A stretch of DNA of 64,000 bases from Legionella fallonii LLAP-10. Lineage in GTDB: Bacteria; Pseudomonadota; Gammaproteobacteria; Legionellales; Legionellaceae. This document shows positions 1 to 9,051 of this stretch, one piece after another; the stretch's first letter is position 1, and the number at the start of each line of letters is the position of its first letter. Below the pieces are notes generated by a model. That model did not search any database, had not been told where the DNA came from, and was given only the letters and a program-made list of their open reading frames with translations. The stretch is from contig NZ_LN614828.1 in assembly GCF_000953135.1 (NCBI RefSeq), positions 62,001 through 126,000 of the forward strand, written 5' to 3'. The position numbers and the translations under genes were made by a program.

Positions 1-542
1 CTGATTGTGAGAAACTTACCGATTTATTGATGGAACGATACGGGCGGATTGATGTTTTGGTCAATAATGCGGGGATTACTTGCGATACTACTTTAAAGAA
101 AATGACCTCACTACAATGGCAGCAGGTTATTGATGCTAATTTGACTAGTGTCTTTAATATGACGCGCAATGCGTTACCTGCCATGCTGGATCAAGGCTAT
201 GGTCGAATTATCAGCATCTCATCAATTAATGGACGCAAGGGACAATTTGGGCAATGCAATTATGCCGCTACCAAGGCCGCCATATTTGGTTTTAGCAAAA
301 GTTTAGCTCAAGAAGTGGCAAGTAAAGGAATTACGGTGAATACCATCTCGCCAGGTTACATTGAAACGCCTATGCTTTCCGCGATGAAAGAAGACATCTT
401 AACGTCTATTATTGCGCACATTCCTGTAGGGCGTTTAGGCAAGCCGCGAGAGATTGCCAATGCCGTGGCTTTTTTGGCTTCTCCTGAGTCTGGATTTATT
501 ACCGGCGCTAATCTGGATATTAATGGGGGGCAATACATGTAG
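1..542 (+). CDS. phaB: Acetoacetyl-CoA reductase PhaB, 3' part (5' end outside window)
   Basis: Short-chain dehydrogenase/reductase that reduces acetoacetyl-CoA to 3-hydroxybutyryl-CoA with NADPH, the second step of polyhydroxybutyrate synthesis, in the cytosol. The frame is open from the first base, and the residues before the first Met match the internal sequence of the complete copy at 27684, so this is the C-terminal three quarters of a gene that begins upstream. The SDR features are visible: NNAG early on, the catalytic Ser in the ISSINGRKGQFGQ segment, the YxxxK pair in NYAATK, and the SPGYI and ITGANLDINGGQYM tail typical of PhaB. It is clearly paralogous to the copy at 27684 but differs at many bases, so it is not a recent duplication. 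Confidence 0.9.
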   Translation, partial: DCEKLTDLLMERYGRIDVLVNNAGITCDTTLKKMTSLQWQQVIDANLTSVFNMTRNALPAMLDQGYGRIISISSINGRKGQFGQCNYAATKAAIFGFSKSLAQEVASKGITVNTISPGYIETPMLSAMKEDILTSIIAHIPVGRLGKPREIANAVAFLASPESGFITGANLDINGGQYM

Positions 543-987
543 ATATCCTACCGAAGAGGATGGATTTTATATACTTAGTAGCCCAAACTGTCACACTGGA
601 CAGAAGCTCTTTAAAAATTATCATAAACTTCTTTTCGGTGTCTTATAGCAATAAGAACAACAGTATTTGTTTCTGCTTCAATGCGGTAAACAACCTATAG
701 GGGGGTCAGTAAGCAAATTACAGTTTTCGCAGGTGGCATATTATGCGAATAATCAACCCGCCATTATTGTGGGTTAATTTTTCAAATCAACGCTAGCAAA
801 TCACAAATCATTTGTAATTATGCTTATGAGGATCAATGGGGCATTTAAACAGAAATTTACGGTTTTGATACAGAAAAAGCTTGCCTGTTCGCAACAGTCC
901 TCAGGTATTCCTAATAAACCTTTCGGTGATATTAATCCTGCCAACAACAGAGATCTATTGTCAGATGTGTTCCTTATGACTAATCAA
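543..987. other. Intergenic gap between phaB and merA; weak hairpin near 755-781
   Basis: No convincing gene. The one structure I see is an imperfect hairpin, AACCC at 755-759 pairing with GGGTT at 771-775 and followed by a T-rich stretch, which could terminate phaB transcription. A small plus-strand open frame at 820-1008 has no family resemblance, an unconvincing composition and overlaps the end of merA, so I do not call it. Confidence 0.3.
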
Positions 988-2439
988 CTATCCAGCACAA
1001 CAGGATAATTCTTTCACATCCTTATTAAAGGTCTGCGCACAGAGTTTCAGTCCTTCCACCATGGTCAAATATGGAAAGAGCTGATCGGCCAAGTCAGTCA
1101 CGGTCATGCGATTGCGAATGGCCAACGCCGCGCTTTGAATGACTTCGCCACCTTCGTGCGCCAAAATTTGCGCACCGATTAAGCGACCAGTGGAACGTTC
1201 TGCAACGAGCTTGATAAAACCATCGGTTTCAAAATTAGCCAAAGCACGCGGTACATTTTCCATGTCTAAAGCCCGGCTGATGGTATCGATGTTTCGCGCT
1301 TTGGCTTGTTCTTCGGTCAATCCAACCGTGACCACCTGCGGATCAGTGAATATCACTGCCGGCATCGTAGACAGATCGAGATAGGCTTCGCCGCCAGTCA
1401 TATTTATGCCCGCGCGACTACCGGCAGCAGCGGCGACATAAACAAATTGTGGCATATTAGAGCAATCGCCGGCCGCATAAATGCCGGGAACCGTGGTTTC
1501 CATGCGTTCATTCACGATAATTGTTCCATTTTTCCCGATGTTAACTCCCACTTTTTCCAGATTTAGTGCATCGATATTGGCGTGACGTCCAGTACTGATC
1601 AATAAGCGGTCACAAATTAAAGAATCTGCGTTGGTATCCAGGCTAAATAGATGCCCATCGTGTGATATGCTCACTGCCTGAGTATGGGTCAAAATACGAA
1701 TCCCTTCTTTCTCAAAGCATTCAGTGAGTTTCTCACCCAGCAGAGGTTCTTCCTGATAGAGCAACGTGTGACGAGCTAGAATCGTGACATCACTACCCAG
1801 GCGACGATAAGCCTGGGCGATTTCCAAAGCGACAGCAGAAGAGCCTATAACCACCAGGTGGTCAGGTAATTCCTCAGCAAATAATGCTTCATCTGATGTC
1901 CAATAAGGAGTATTTGCCAATCCGTCAATAGGTGGAATCGTCGGTGTTGAGCCAGTCGCTATCAGAATTTTATCGGCACGAATGTCCTGTTCAACGCCAT
2001 CTGCCCTGGTAATAGTTATGGTATTGGCATCTTTAAATCGTGCATAACCTTTCACCAGTCTCAACGCCGGGTTGGAATCGAGAATATTTTGATACTTGGC
2101 TGCGCGAAGCTCTTCAACCCGTGCGGTTTGCTGCTCTGCCAAGAAAGTTCGGCTCAATACCGGGGAATGATTTTTCAGTCCAACGAATGGGTTAACACGT
2201 TGTTGCTGAGCCAACTGTGCAGCGCGAATCAATATCTTTGAAGGAACACAGCCAACATTGACGCAGCATCCACCAATCACTTTCGCTCCTTCAATGATAG
2301 TGACTATTGCACCACCTTCTGCTGCTTTGATAGCACAGGCAAAGGCAGCTGATCCGCTGCCAATAATAGCTACATGTAGCAGACTTGACTTGTTAGATAA
2401 CGATGATGAGCAATCAATATTTTCTTTAATTTCAGACAT
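988..2439 (-). CDS. merA: Mercuric reductase MerA (short form, no HMA domain)
   Basis: Cytosolic FAD-dependent NADPH:Hg(II) oxidoreductase that reduces Hg2+ to volatile Hg0. The 483-residue protein shows the FAD-binding GSGSAA glycine motif (about 27-32), the redox-active CVNVGC pair (Cys59, Cys64) followed by PSK, a second Rossmann segment, the AAGDC FAD motif, and the C-terminal vicinal Cys-Cys (480-481) that delivers Hg(II) to the active site in MerA and separates it from plain dihydrolipoamide dehydrogenases. It lacks the N-terminal GMTCxxC domain of Tn501 MerA. I chose the start at 2439 because AAGGA lies 5-6 bases upstream; the longer frame to 2523 runs into merC. It sits 13 bp after merC, as the distal gene of the mer operon. 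Confidence 0.93.
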   Translation of the reverse strand: MSEIKENIDCSSSLSNKSSLLHVAIIGSGSAAFACAIKAAEGGAIVTIIEGAKVIGGCCVNVGCVPSKILIRAAQLAQQQRVNPFVGLKNHSPVLSRTFLAEQQTARVEELRAAKYQNILDSNPALRLVKGYARFKDANTITITRADGVEQDIRADKILIATGSTPTIPPIDGLANTPYWTSDEALFAEELPDHLVVIGSSAVALEIAQAYRRLGSDVTILARHTLLYQEEPLLGEKLTECFEKEGIRILTHTQAVSISHDGHLFSLDTNADSLICDRLLISTGRHANIDALNLEKVGVNIGKNGTIIVNERMETTVPGIYAAGDCSNMPQFVYVAAAAGSRAGINMTGGEAYLDLSTMPAVIFTDPQVVTVGLTEEQAKARNIDTISRALDMENVPRALANFETDGFIKLVAERSTGRLIGAQILAHEGGEVIQSAALAIRNRMTVTDLADQLFPYLTMVEGLKLCAQTFNKDVKELSCCAG

Positions 2440-2452
2440 TACGTTTCCTTGT

Positions 2453-2872
2453 TTATATTGCACAGCCTTTATTGCCACAACGCTTGCTTGCTGGTGAAAA
2501 GATATCCCAAATTGATACGGCAACCATCAACACCAGTGCCAAATAAGTGACGTAGGTACTCCACCAGAACTGAAACAGCGGATACAGTGACAATAACAAT
2601 AAAGTTGGGCCAAGCATACCAAGTGCGCTGCGACGCCATTGTTTGTGACTGAACCAGCCCAGACCGTTGATTGCCAGGGCAATCCAGGCAAACAGGGGTA
2701 ACAGAGTGTTAATGAACAGACCTTCCCACTGATTTAAAAAGCCCAACCCTACTACAGCACCCAGACTGGCAATGGCCGGAAAGCACATTGCGCAACCCAT
2801 GGCTGAAATCAGCGCTCCAAGAGAGCTTGCCTTATCGCCTATGCGAGTGAAAAGCTTCAATAGGTTGACCAT
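2453..2872 (-). CDS. merC: Mercury uptake membrane protein MerC
   Basis: Inner-membrane protein that carries Hg(II) inward to MerA. The 139-residue sequence has four hydrophobic segments, the AMGCAMCFP motif in the first (Cys27, Cys30) and a C-terminal RCGNKGC pair, matching MerC in length and layout (SAMGCAxCFPAIAS, WRRxALG, WDxxSPAxxRCG). The absence of MerT and MerP means MerC would be the only dedicated importer of this operon. It is the first gene after the mer promoter/operator at 2912-2943 and is followed 13 bp later by merA. Confidence 0.9.
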   Translation of the reverse strand: MVNLLKLFTRIGDKASSLGALISAMGCAMCFPAIASLGAVVGLGFLNQWEGLFINTLLPLFAWIALAINGLGWFSHKQWRRSALGMLGPTLLLLSLYPLFQFWWSTYVTYLALVLMVAVSIWDIFSPASKRCGNKGCAI

Positions 2873-2911
2873 GTTTTCCCCTTTGTTTTTTTGATATCAG
2901 TTGATTAATCA

Positions 2912-2943
2912 AGTATAGAAGCCGTATCTATGTACGGAGTCAA
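2912..2943 (-). promoter_or_regulatory. mer promoter and MerR operator driving merC-merA
   Basis: On the minus strand there is a -35 TTGACT (2938-2943), a 20-bp spacer and a -10 TATACT (2912-2917). The spacer carries the MerR dyad CCGTA-N6-TACGG (2922-2937 region), close to the Tn501/Tn21 mer operator TTGACTCCGTACATGAGTACGG. The overlong 19-20 bp spacer is the hallmark of MerR-activated promoters, where metal-bound MerR untwists the DNA. It points toward merC, 40 bp upstream of its start, and lies just downstream of the merR stop codon. Confidence 0.93.
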
Positions 2944-2967
2944 ATGGTATTGTACTTATAAGAAAGA

Positions 2968-3363
2968 TTAATTTGACCAAGGCTGCAGCGAGTCGATGAT
3001 CGGGCAATGAGTATCATCATTGTTGCTGTGGCATTGCTCCAGAAGTTTCTTAAGTGCTTCCTCAAGACGTCTCAGATCAGTCATTTTTTCCTGGACGGCT
3101 ATCAGTTTATGCTCAGCTAGTTGATGAACCAGCCTACAAGGTCTGTCATTTAAGTTTAATAGATTGGCTATCTCATCCAGGGTGAAACCTAGCTCTTGCG
3201 AGCGCTTGATGAAGCGAATGCGATTCACTATATCCTTTGGATAATGCCGATATCCAATCTCTGGCTTGGATGGTTGTTTGATTAATCCTCTACGCTCATA
3301 AAAACGAATGGTTTCAACATTAATATCGAGTTCTTTGGCTACTTTGCTGATAGTTCTTGTCAT
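2968..3363 (-). CDS. merR: Mercury-responsive regulator MerR
   Basis: Dimeric transcription factor that represses the mer promoter without metal and activates it with Hg(II). The 131-residue sequence starts with the MerR helix-turn-helix (ISKVAKELDINVETIRFYERRGL) and has the three Hg-binding cysteines in the correct places: Cys76 in RPCRL and Cys111-x8-Cys120, equivalent to Cys82/117/126 of Tn501 MerR. That pattern distinguishes it from CueR, ZntR and SoxR. Unlike the usual Gram-negative layout, merR is not divergent from the structural genes; it reads in the same direction and sits upstream of the operator. Confidence 0.93.
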   Translation of the reverse strand: MTRTISKVAKELDINVETIRFYERRGLIKQPSKPEIGYRHYPKDIVNRIRFIKRSQELGFTLDEIANLLNLNDRPCRLVHQLAEHKLIAVQEKMTDLRRLEEALKKLLEQCHSNNDDTHCPIIDSLQPWSN

Positions 3364-3681
3364 TGCTCTATATCCCCCCTTGTTGCTTCAATTTATTTAT
3401 ATAGGGTTTGTTTCTAGATCCTGATCGACGGTATATTTCTTCTCGTCATAGAGATTTACAACCAGGATCAACTTCTTTATGGAGAGCTTTCGGTTTACCA
3501 CTTTTATACGTACGGGCACGAGTCACCTGAGAAAACTAGAGTTGTCACACGCATATCGCAATGCCAGTTACAGTCCAAGGTGTTCCATAAAAATCCATGT
3601 CAAATATCCTCAAAATGATAAGTTCCATAAATTTGGATGTGCCTAAACATGGAGAGCATCCAAAACCGGGGGGTCTCCGGC
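3364..3681. other. Gap between merR and parE
   Basis: About 320 bp without a convincing gene. It must contain the merR promoter on the minus strand, but I cannot pick boxes with confidence. A short minus-strand open stretch (about 3470-3550) reads like the end of a broken gene but has no recognisable family. Confidence 0.3.
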
Positions 3682-4011
3682 TTAGCGAAGAAGTTCACGT
3701 AATTTGATGGGAATATCCATACTGTCATGAAGAATTGCAAGCACTTGAATTTTTTCATAGCAATCACTGGAAGCGATTTTTAAAAAGACGTAATGACGTT
3801 CATAATGGAAAAATTTTACTTGAGGATAAATCCTGTTAGGCAATTCTCTGAGTAAAGTAAAATCTTGTGCGACTATAGATAATCTATCATGTAGCCCATC
3901 AATATAAACGTCAGCTTGTTCTTCTCCCCAATGTTGGCAAGTATATATCCAGATATTTGTTTGCTGCTCAATTGCTTCTGGATGGAAACTATAGAGTGAC
4001 TTTTTAGTCAA
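3682..4011 (-). CDS. parE: ParE/RelE-family toxin
   Basis: Toxin half of a type II toxin-antitoxin pair. ParE proteins poison DNA gyrase; the RelE branch of the same fold cleaves mRNA, and the sequence alone does not settle which. The 109 residues have the family pattern: an N-terminal beta strand leading into a long helix (PEAIEQQTNIWIYTCQHWGEEQADVYIDGL), a conserved ELPNRIYPQVKFFHYERHYVFLKI segment and a C-terminal ILHDSMD-L strand (usually I-L-H-x-x-M-D in ParE). Its start overlaps the parD stop by 4 bp, so translation is coupled and antitoxin is made first. It probably stabilises the element or is transposon cargo. Confidence 0.85.
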   Translation of the reverse strand: MTKKSLYSFHPEAIEQQTNIWIYTCQHWGEEQADVYIDGLHDRLSIVAQDFTLLRELPNRIYPQVKFFHYERHYVFLKIASSDCYEKIQVLAILHDSMDIPIKLRELLR

Positions 4012-4265
4012 GATTGTTCCTTCATTTTGCTTCTCGCTCTTGATTTAACATCAGTTGCTGAGATAGAAACAAATAGATTATTAGGAGTATCAACCAAGGG
4101 TTTTAAGTAATTTGATAGTAATTGTATGCCTTGTTCTTGATGTCTAATATCTTCACGAATCAGGTCACGTAGGTAATCGCTTGCACTTGAGTACCTACCT
4201 TCCTCCACTTGTTCTGTTATCCACGATCTTAATTGATCAGGTAATGATACATTTAAAGTAGCCAT
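4008..4265 (-). CDS. parD: ParD-family antitoxin
   Basis: Antitoxin that neutralises the adjacent ParE and autoregulates the operon through a ribbon-helix-helix DNA-binding domain. The 85 residues begin MATLNVSLPDQLRSWITEQVEEGRYSSASDYLRDLIREDI, which is the ParD RHH signature (V-S-L-P strand, G-x-Y-x-S-A-S-[ED]-Y-[VL]-R-D-L-I). The C-terminal half is the likely toxin-wrapping tail and is charged. First gene of the pair, overlapping parE by 4 bp. Confidence 0.88.
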   Translation of the reverse strand: MATLNVSLPDQLRSWITEQVEEGRYSSASDYLRDLIREDIRHQEQGIQLLSNYLKPLVDTPNNLFVSISATDVKSRARSKMKEQS

Positions 4266-4406
4266 GCTTATCCTGTATAAACAATATATAACTTAATATT
4301 AGCAGTAATTGCCAATAAATGCACCGAGAATCTTTTCCACAAAAATATCTTCCAATACAAAACCGGAGGCTAATGTCTCGCATTTGATCTAAAATTGCTG
4401 CAATTA

Positions 4407-4444
4407 GGGGTTAATTCCATATAGCGCTGGTTTATCAGCATGAC
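4407..4444 (+). repeat. Candidate terminal inverted repeat of the decayed Tn3-family element
   Basis: Starting with GGGG at 4407 there is a 38-bp stretch (GGGGTTAATTCCATATAGCG...) just beyond the 3' end of the broken tnpA. Tn3-family ends are about 38 bp and start with GGGG outermost, so position and sequence fit a right end. I could not find its partner; the opposite end appears to have been lost with the 3' part of tnpR. Confidence 0.4.
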
Positions 4445-4456
4445 TCTCTATAACCC

Positions 4457-7433
4457 TTATGCAGTAAGGCTTGTAGAGCCAGCATTGATGGTTTCATCGT
4501 CCAACAGTAATTTCGCAACCTCATGAATATTAATAAGTTTTTCTGATTTGCAAAATGTAAATGTCCCAAGCATATTAAAATGTTGCCAAGCAACCGGTGA
4601 TAATCGTTTAATTTCATTGCATTGATTATTAATTTCTAACATTTTGTCAGTTTTTCCTAACAATTGCTTGCCACTGATTTTGAGTATGGCTGAACGTAAC
4701 TGATGAAATGCTTCACCCCTATTTAATGCACGGTGAACACAACGTCTCATTTCAACATCATCAATATATTTAAGCATATAAATGCTCATAATAATCTTAT
4801 CAAACTCGATTAGTGCCTTTAAGGTAGAGTTTGTTTTGGTATAAGAGGATAGTTTTCTTATCACCGTACTTTGTGAGGTTTCTTTCATTGCAATGGATGC
4901 GATAATTCTTAAGATATTATCCCATTCATCAATAATTAATTGTTGGCTTATTTTTTTAGAGGGTTTTATTAAAAATTACTGTATTCGCTTGGCTTTTTAA
5001 AGGCAACAAGATTTTTGTCAGCTTTTCTGTTTATTTTGGTGAACCTCGGCATAAAATCATATCCAAACAAATACAGCAGTGCGAAATTAACTCGATTAAT
5101 GCTATGCATGTCTCCAGATACGGCTGTAATCTTTAGATCGCTGATATTGTTATAAACAATATCTAGAACATGATGACTTTCATGCTCATTTGCACCAATT
5201 ACCTTAGTATTAACAGGTAGATGATTAGCAATTAAACTATAAGAAACAACACCCTTTCCATAACCGAAATATTTTGTTGAGTACCTTGCCATAATGGTTT
5301 GATATTTTGTTTCTAATTTTTGTCCATCAAGACTTGCATGTATTCCATAGTCAGATAAATTGTAATATTCAAATATAGGTAGTTTCGCAATGTGATTAAT
5401 AATTTGATCGCCAGCATCAACCAGCGAATCAAGCCGAATAAAAGTACCTTCAACATTATTTAAATCTTGAATACTTACATCAGAAGACTCAGCCAATCGC
5501 TTCTTCCCAATAGAGGCTCCTTGCGCTATAAGGTAGGCTTTGGCATGTTCAGGTTTTACCAATGTCTTAGTTCCTTTATTTAAAATGTGGCTAAAGCTAT
5601 CAAAAAAACCTGTTGCTTGGGCTGTAAACTCAATGCCACTGGCAAGACTAACTGTTTCAAGTTTTTTATAAAAAGGGTTATTAGCGAGATCTTCTTTCTT
5701 TTTATAAGGTAGTCGCCAGATTAACTTATCCTCATCGACTTTAATGTTTTTATTCTGCTTTGAAACAATTCGGTGATTGACTCGCTTATATAGTCCGTCA
5801 ATCTCTTTCTCCATAGCTTTAAGCAACTCAGCTATAGGCTTTAGAATTAGGCAATCCGATAAATTATCAAGTATTTTTGTTTTGTTCTTTAACCATGAAT
5901 CCTTAGAAATTAACTCATCTTCCAATCGACGATAATTCACTGTGTCTGAAATAAACAGACTTCCAGAGTTTAGCTCTTTAGTAATTTGCTTGTACAGCAT
6001 TACCTCATAACGTTTGATATCAACAAACTTAATTTTCTTTAATCCCTTGCCAGAAGATCGAACTGGTTTCTTATAAATTAAAAATTTTGTCATCCCTGAT
6101 GGGACAAATGCGATGGGGACTCCAAGTGCCGGTGTATCCTCTACTTTGTCTTTACTATTTATTAGTTGCTTCATGAACTCAATTGCGTTACCTAAATCTG
6201 CATGTTGCTCAGAATTGAAGTCCAAAGCTGTAAAAATAGAGCTCAAATTTGTTTTAATAGCTCCAAATTCATTGTCGTAATAGCCCATGTATAGTCTCGT
6301 TCATCAATCGATGGATTTGCTAATTTTTCTGCAAATAAACTAAAATTCTTCTGCTCAATAATCTCATAGCAATTAGGCCTGATATAGTCAGGAACAATGT
6401 CATGATTGGCAATAATTTTTAGAATTTTACTTGCTGTTTTTCGAGCAGGATCTATTCCAAGCTTTGCTTCCAATACACCGGCTTATGCATGAGTTTTGGC
6501 AGAATCTTCATAAGTACCCATTTTGTGAATAAAAAATGAAGTCAGGTGATCGTTTAACTTAACAAAACGCTGCCAAACAAAGCAGATCAAATATAGTCGT
6601 GCCTTTTTTCTGTTTATTTTTTGAAGTATGTTGATGTCATAGAACTCAGCAAGCCCTGTATAATATTGAATATTCTGCCGTGAGATACTCAATAGGGGTA
6701 TCACCATTTTTGCTTTATTGAATAAGGCGAGAATTTTTCTTTGTTTGGAGAGTTCTTTCTGCATTTCTTTAGTATTAAAATTTTTCGGATCTTTTTTCAA
6801 CAAGGTTAAATTGTGAAATAGATCTTCCTTTGCCAATAAGCTATCAAGGTTAGCTTTTTCGATTTTATTTAATAGACGTTCTAATTTTAAAGTTAGTCTG
6901 TTTTCTTCACGACTAATAGCTTTTGAAACAATGCCCTGTAGGGTTGAATATTTAGGACGAATGATTTTATGTTGCTCACAAAACTCCAGGAGTTCATCGA
7001 AAATAAATTTTGGCTGCAAATCACGGGTGGTTAGCCTTTTGGCATAACGGTTAAAATTAGCAATAAATTCAGCATTTGAACGTTTGTACTTATAAATATC
7101 ACAAATCATTTTTTGGGCGGCGTAATGTTTATTAATATCAATGTCTTTTTTGGGGAAGTTAGTCTCTGGAAAATGTTGATTGATAATATATAGCGTATCG
7201 TCTTTTACTTGCTGAAAGGTAAATTTATAAAAATTTCTAGTTGCCCTAAAATATCCTACTTGCAGAAGGTAATTGATTTTATTGTTTACAACAGTCTGTT
7301 TATTTAGATAAGCCTCATCCTCGGGCGTTATTTCAAATAATAATTGACGGTCTTCTTCATCAATTTTAGGCACATCGTAAAGTGAACTTATCTCTTCTTG
7401 AGATAAGATGGAAAGATGATCACTAATAGCCAC
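4457..7433 (-). pseudogene. tnpA: Tn3-family transposase tnpA, broken into four frames
   Basis: Replicative transposase remnant. Four consecutive minus-strand frames (7433-6483, 6473-6243, 6288-4969, 4888-4457; 316, 76, 439 and 143 residues) line up in order with the intact TnpA at 11347-14397: N-terminal DNA-binding part with NKINYLLQVGYFRATRNFY, the DDE core with SLDGQK and SGDMHSINRVNFALLYLFGYDFMPRF, and a C-terminal piece with KYIDDVEMRRCVHRALNRGEAFHQLR. Interruptions occur near 6480, 6260-6290 and 4890-4968, so it cannot make active protein. It is a diverged relative of the neighbouring intact element, not a copy. Its tnpR partner is probably the truncated resolvase at 9052, beyond the inserted IS. 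Confidence 0.88.
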
Positions 7434-7498
7434 AGGATTATTCCAAATTGAACTCAGTGAGTTTTTTTGGTCAGAGGAAGGAGTTAAAAAAAACGCTG

Positions 7499-7517
7499 CG
7501 GCCTGTTGTAAAAGCTG
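7499..7517 (+). repeat. Left inverted repeat of the IS1182-like element
   Basis: CGGCCTGTTGTAAAAGCTG, a perfect 19-bp match to the reverse complement of 8917-8935. Confidence 0.9.
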
Positions 7518-7583
7518 AAAAAACTTTACTCAAATAACTTATCATGATCTAATTTACTTTATTTTCAATACGTTATTTAAATT

Positions 7584-8954
7584 ATGCTAGGTCAGCCAAA
7601 AGATATGAGCAAGGACGCTGACTATTTACTAATAGATAAATTAATCCCAGCAAATCATTTGTTAAGAAAAATAAATCACTGGTTTAATTTATCAATTGTT
7701 AATCAATTAACAGAAATGTATTATTGTCCCAATAATGGCAGACCCTCAATTCCACCTGAGCTGTATTTTAGAATAATGTTATTAGGAGCATTATTTGGTA
7801 TCCACTCAACAAGGCGCCTTATTCAGGAAATCCAGTATAATATTGCCTATCGTTGGTTTTGTGGCTTAAGTTTAACGTCATCGATCCCTCATCATGCAAG
7901 CCTAAGTCGAATTAAAAAACGTTATCCTAGCGAAGTCTTTGAGCAACTCTTTATTGCCATTCTAGAACAATGTGTCAGTGCAGGCTTCCTTAATAAAAAA
8001 GACATTACTACGATGACTGATAGTTTGTTATTCAATGCCAATGCCTCATTAAACTCCATGCAACGAATAGACGAAACGGAAAGAAAGACTGAGATGTTAA
8101 CTTATAAGCGGTTAGAAAAACGTAAATTGTTAAATAAAACCCACAGAAGCATTACCGATCCTGATGCCACACTTGCGTTTAAGCAAGGTACATCCCGAAC
8201 TTTAAAATATAAAGCGCATGTGACGATAGAAAAAGAAAGTCGTCTCATTATTGCGATTAAAATCACAACAGGGGCTACTCATGATTCACAACCTTACTTA
8301 GAACAGCTTAATTATATTGAAAATCATTTAGGATTTAATATCAAAGAAACAGTGGCTGACAGAGCTTATGGGGTTGGACATATTATTTCAACATTACATA
8401 CTTCAGGTATTGCCACAACGATTCCTTTATTTAGTACTCGTAGTGGTACGTCTGGACAGATTCCTGGGTTTTATTATGATACAGGAAAAGATTGCTATAT
8501 TGGTCCAGCTAATTGTGAACTTAAACGTGCAAAAGCACTTTGTAATGATACAGCTACTTACCATTCGAAAGTGAACGATTGTTACAACTGCTCTTTTTCA
8601 AAAGAGTGTCAGGCCGCCAAAAAGAACAATGGTAAATTTCGCGTTATTACCAGGCATATTCATTCCGAATTATTTCAACAAGTTATTACAGCAATGAGCA
8701 CTCAACCATTTAAACAAACATTAAGTGAACGCTTATGGAAAGTTGAAGGGATTATGAATGAGTTAAAACATTATCATGGCTTAGGAAAAGCACGTTATCG
8801 CGGTTTAGTTAATGTGCAGATTCAGTCGTATCTGGCAGCAATCGCTATCAACATCAAACGATTTGTCTTTTTCCTTTGCTTATTTTTTTTCAGCAAATTA
8901 ATGGTCAAGAGAAAACCAGCTTTTACAACAGGCCGGCTGGTTAATATTAACTAA
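7584..8954 (+). CDS. IS1182-family transposase
   Basis: 456-residue DDE transposase that would cut and join the ends of its insertion sequence. The N-terminal DUF772-type segment is clear (YYCPNNGRPSIPPELYFRIMLLGALFGIHSTRRLIQEIQYNIAYRWFCGL), followed by the catalytic region with the MTDSLLFNANAS Asp, a KAHVTIEKESRLIIAIKITTGATHDSQPYLE segment, VADRAYG, and the C-terminal ERLWKVEGIMNELKHYHGLGKARYRGLVNVQIQSYLAAIAINIKR domain typical of the family. The frame is intact and full length. The last residues are encoded across and beyond the right inverted repeat, so the stop codon at 8952-8954 lies in flanking DNA. Confidence 0.9.
   Translation: MLGQPKDMSKDADYLLIDKLIPANHLLRKINHWFNLSIVNQLTEMYYCPNNGRPSIPPELYFRIMLLGALFGIHSTRRLIQEIQYNIAYRWFCGLSLTSSIPHHASLSRIKKRYPSEVFEQLFIAILEQCVSAGFLNKKDITTMTDSLLFNANASLNSMQRIDETERKTEMLTYKRLEKRKLLNKTHRSITDPDATLAFKQGTSRTLKYKAHVTIEKESRLIIAIKITTGATHDSQPYLEQLNYIENHLGFNIKETVADRAYGVGHIISTLHTSGIATTIPLFSTRSGTSGQIPGFYYDTGKDCYIGPANCELKRAKALCNDTATYHSKVNDCYNCSFSKECQAAKKNNGKFRVITRHIHSELFQQVITAMSTQPFKQTLSERLWKVEGIMNELKHYHGLGKARYRGLVNVQIQSYLAAIAINIKRFVFFLCLFFFSKLMVKRKPAFTTGRLVNIN
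8917..8935 (-). repeat. Right inverted repeat of the IS1182-like element
   Basis: Exact reverse complement of 7499-7517. It lies inside the 3' end of the transposase reading frame. Confidence 0.9.
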
Positions 8955-9051
8955 GCGATAATTTTACTAGTAACCAGAAAACAAAGGCTTTATAGTTAAC
9001 AAAATTGGTTAATTCTATCAAAGTTAAAATAACTTATAAAGAGCTAATAAA

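Larger units (their letters stand above)
7495..8939 (+). mobile_element. IS1182-like insertion sequence with 19-bp perfect inverted repeats and GCTG flanks
   Basis: The ends are CGGCCTGTTGTAAAAGCTG at 7499-7517 and its exact reverse complement at 8917-8935. Immediately outside both ends is the tetranucleotide GCTG (7495-7498 and 8936-8939), consistent with a 4-bp target duplication. The element carries one transposase gene. It separates the broken tnpA (minus strand) from the truncated tnpR (plus strand), i.e. it sits where a Tn3 element would have its res/promoter region. Family assignment rests on the transposase sequence. Confidence 0.85.

Noticed and set aside
820..1008. Short plus-strand open frame between phaB and merA
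   Set aside because: No family resemblance or supporting context, and it overlaps the 3' end of merA on the other strand.
700..3673. GGGGGGTC strings at about 701 and 3668 as possible mer transposon ends
   Set aside because: They are in the same orientation, not inverted, and the bases after the G-run do not match, so they are not a terminal repeat pair.
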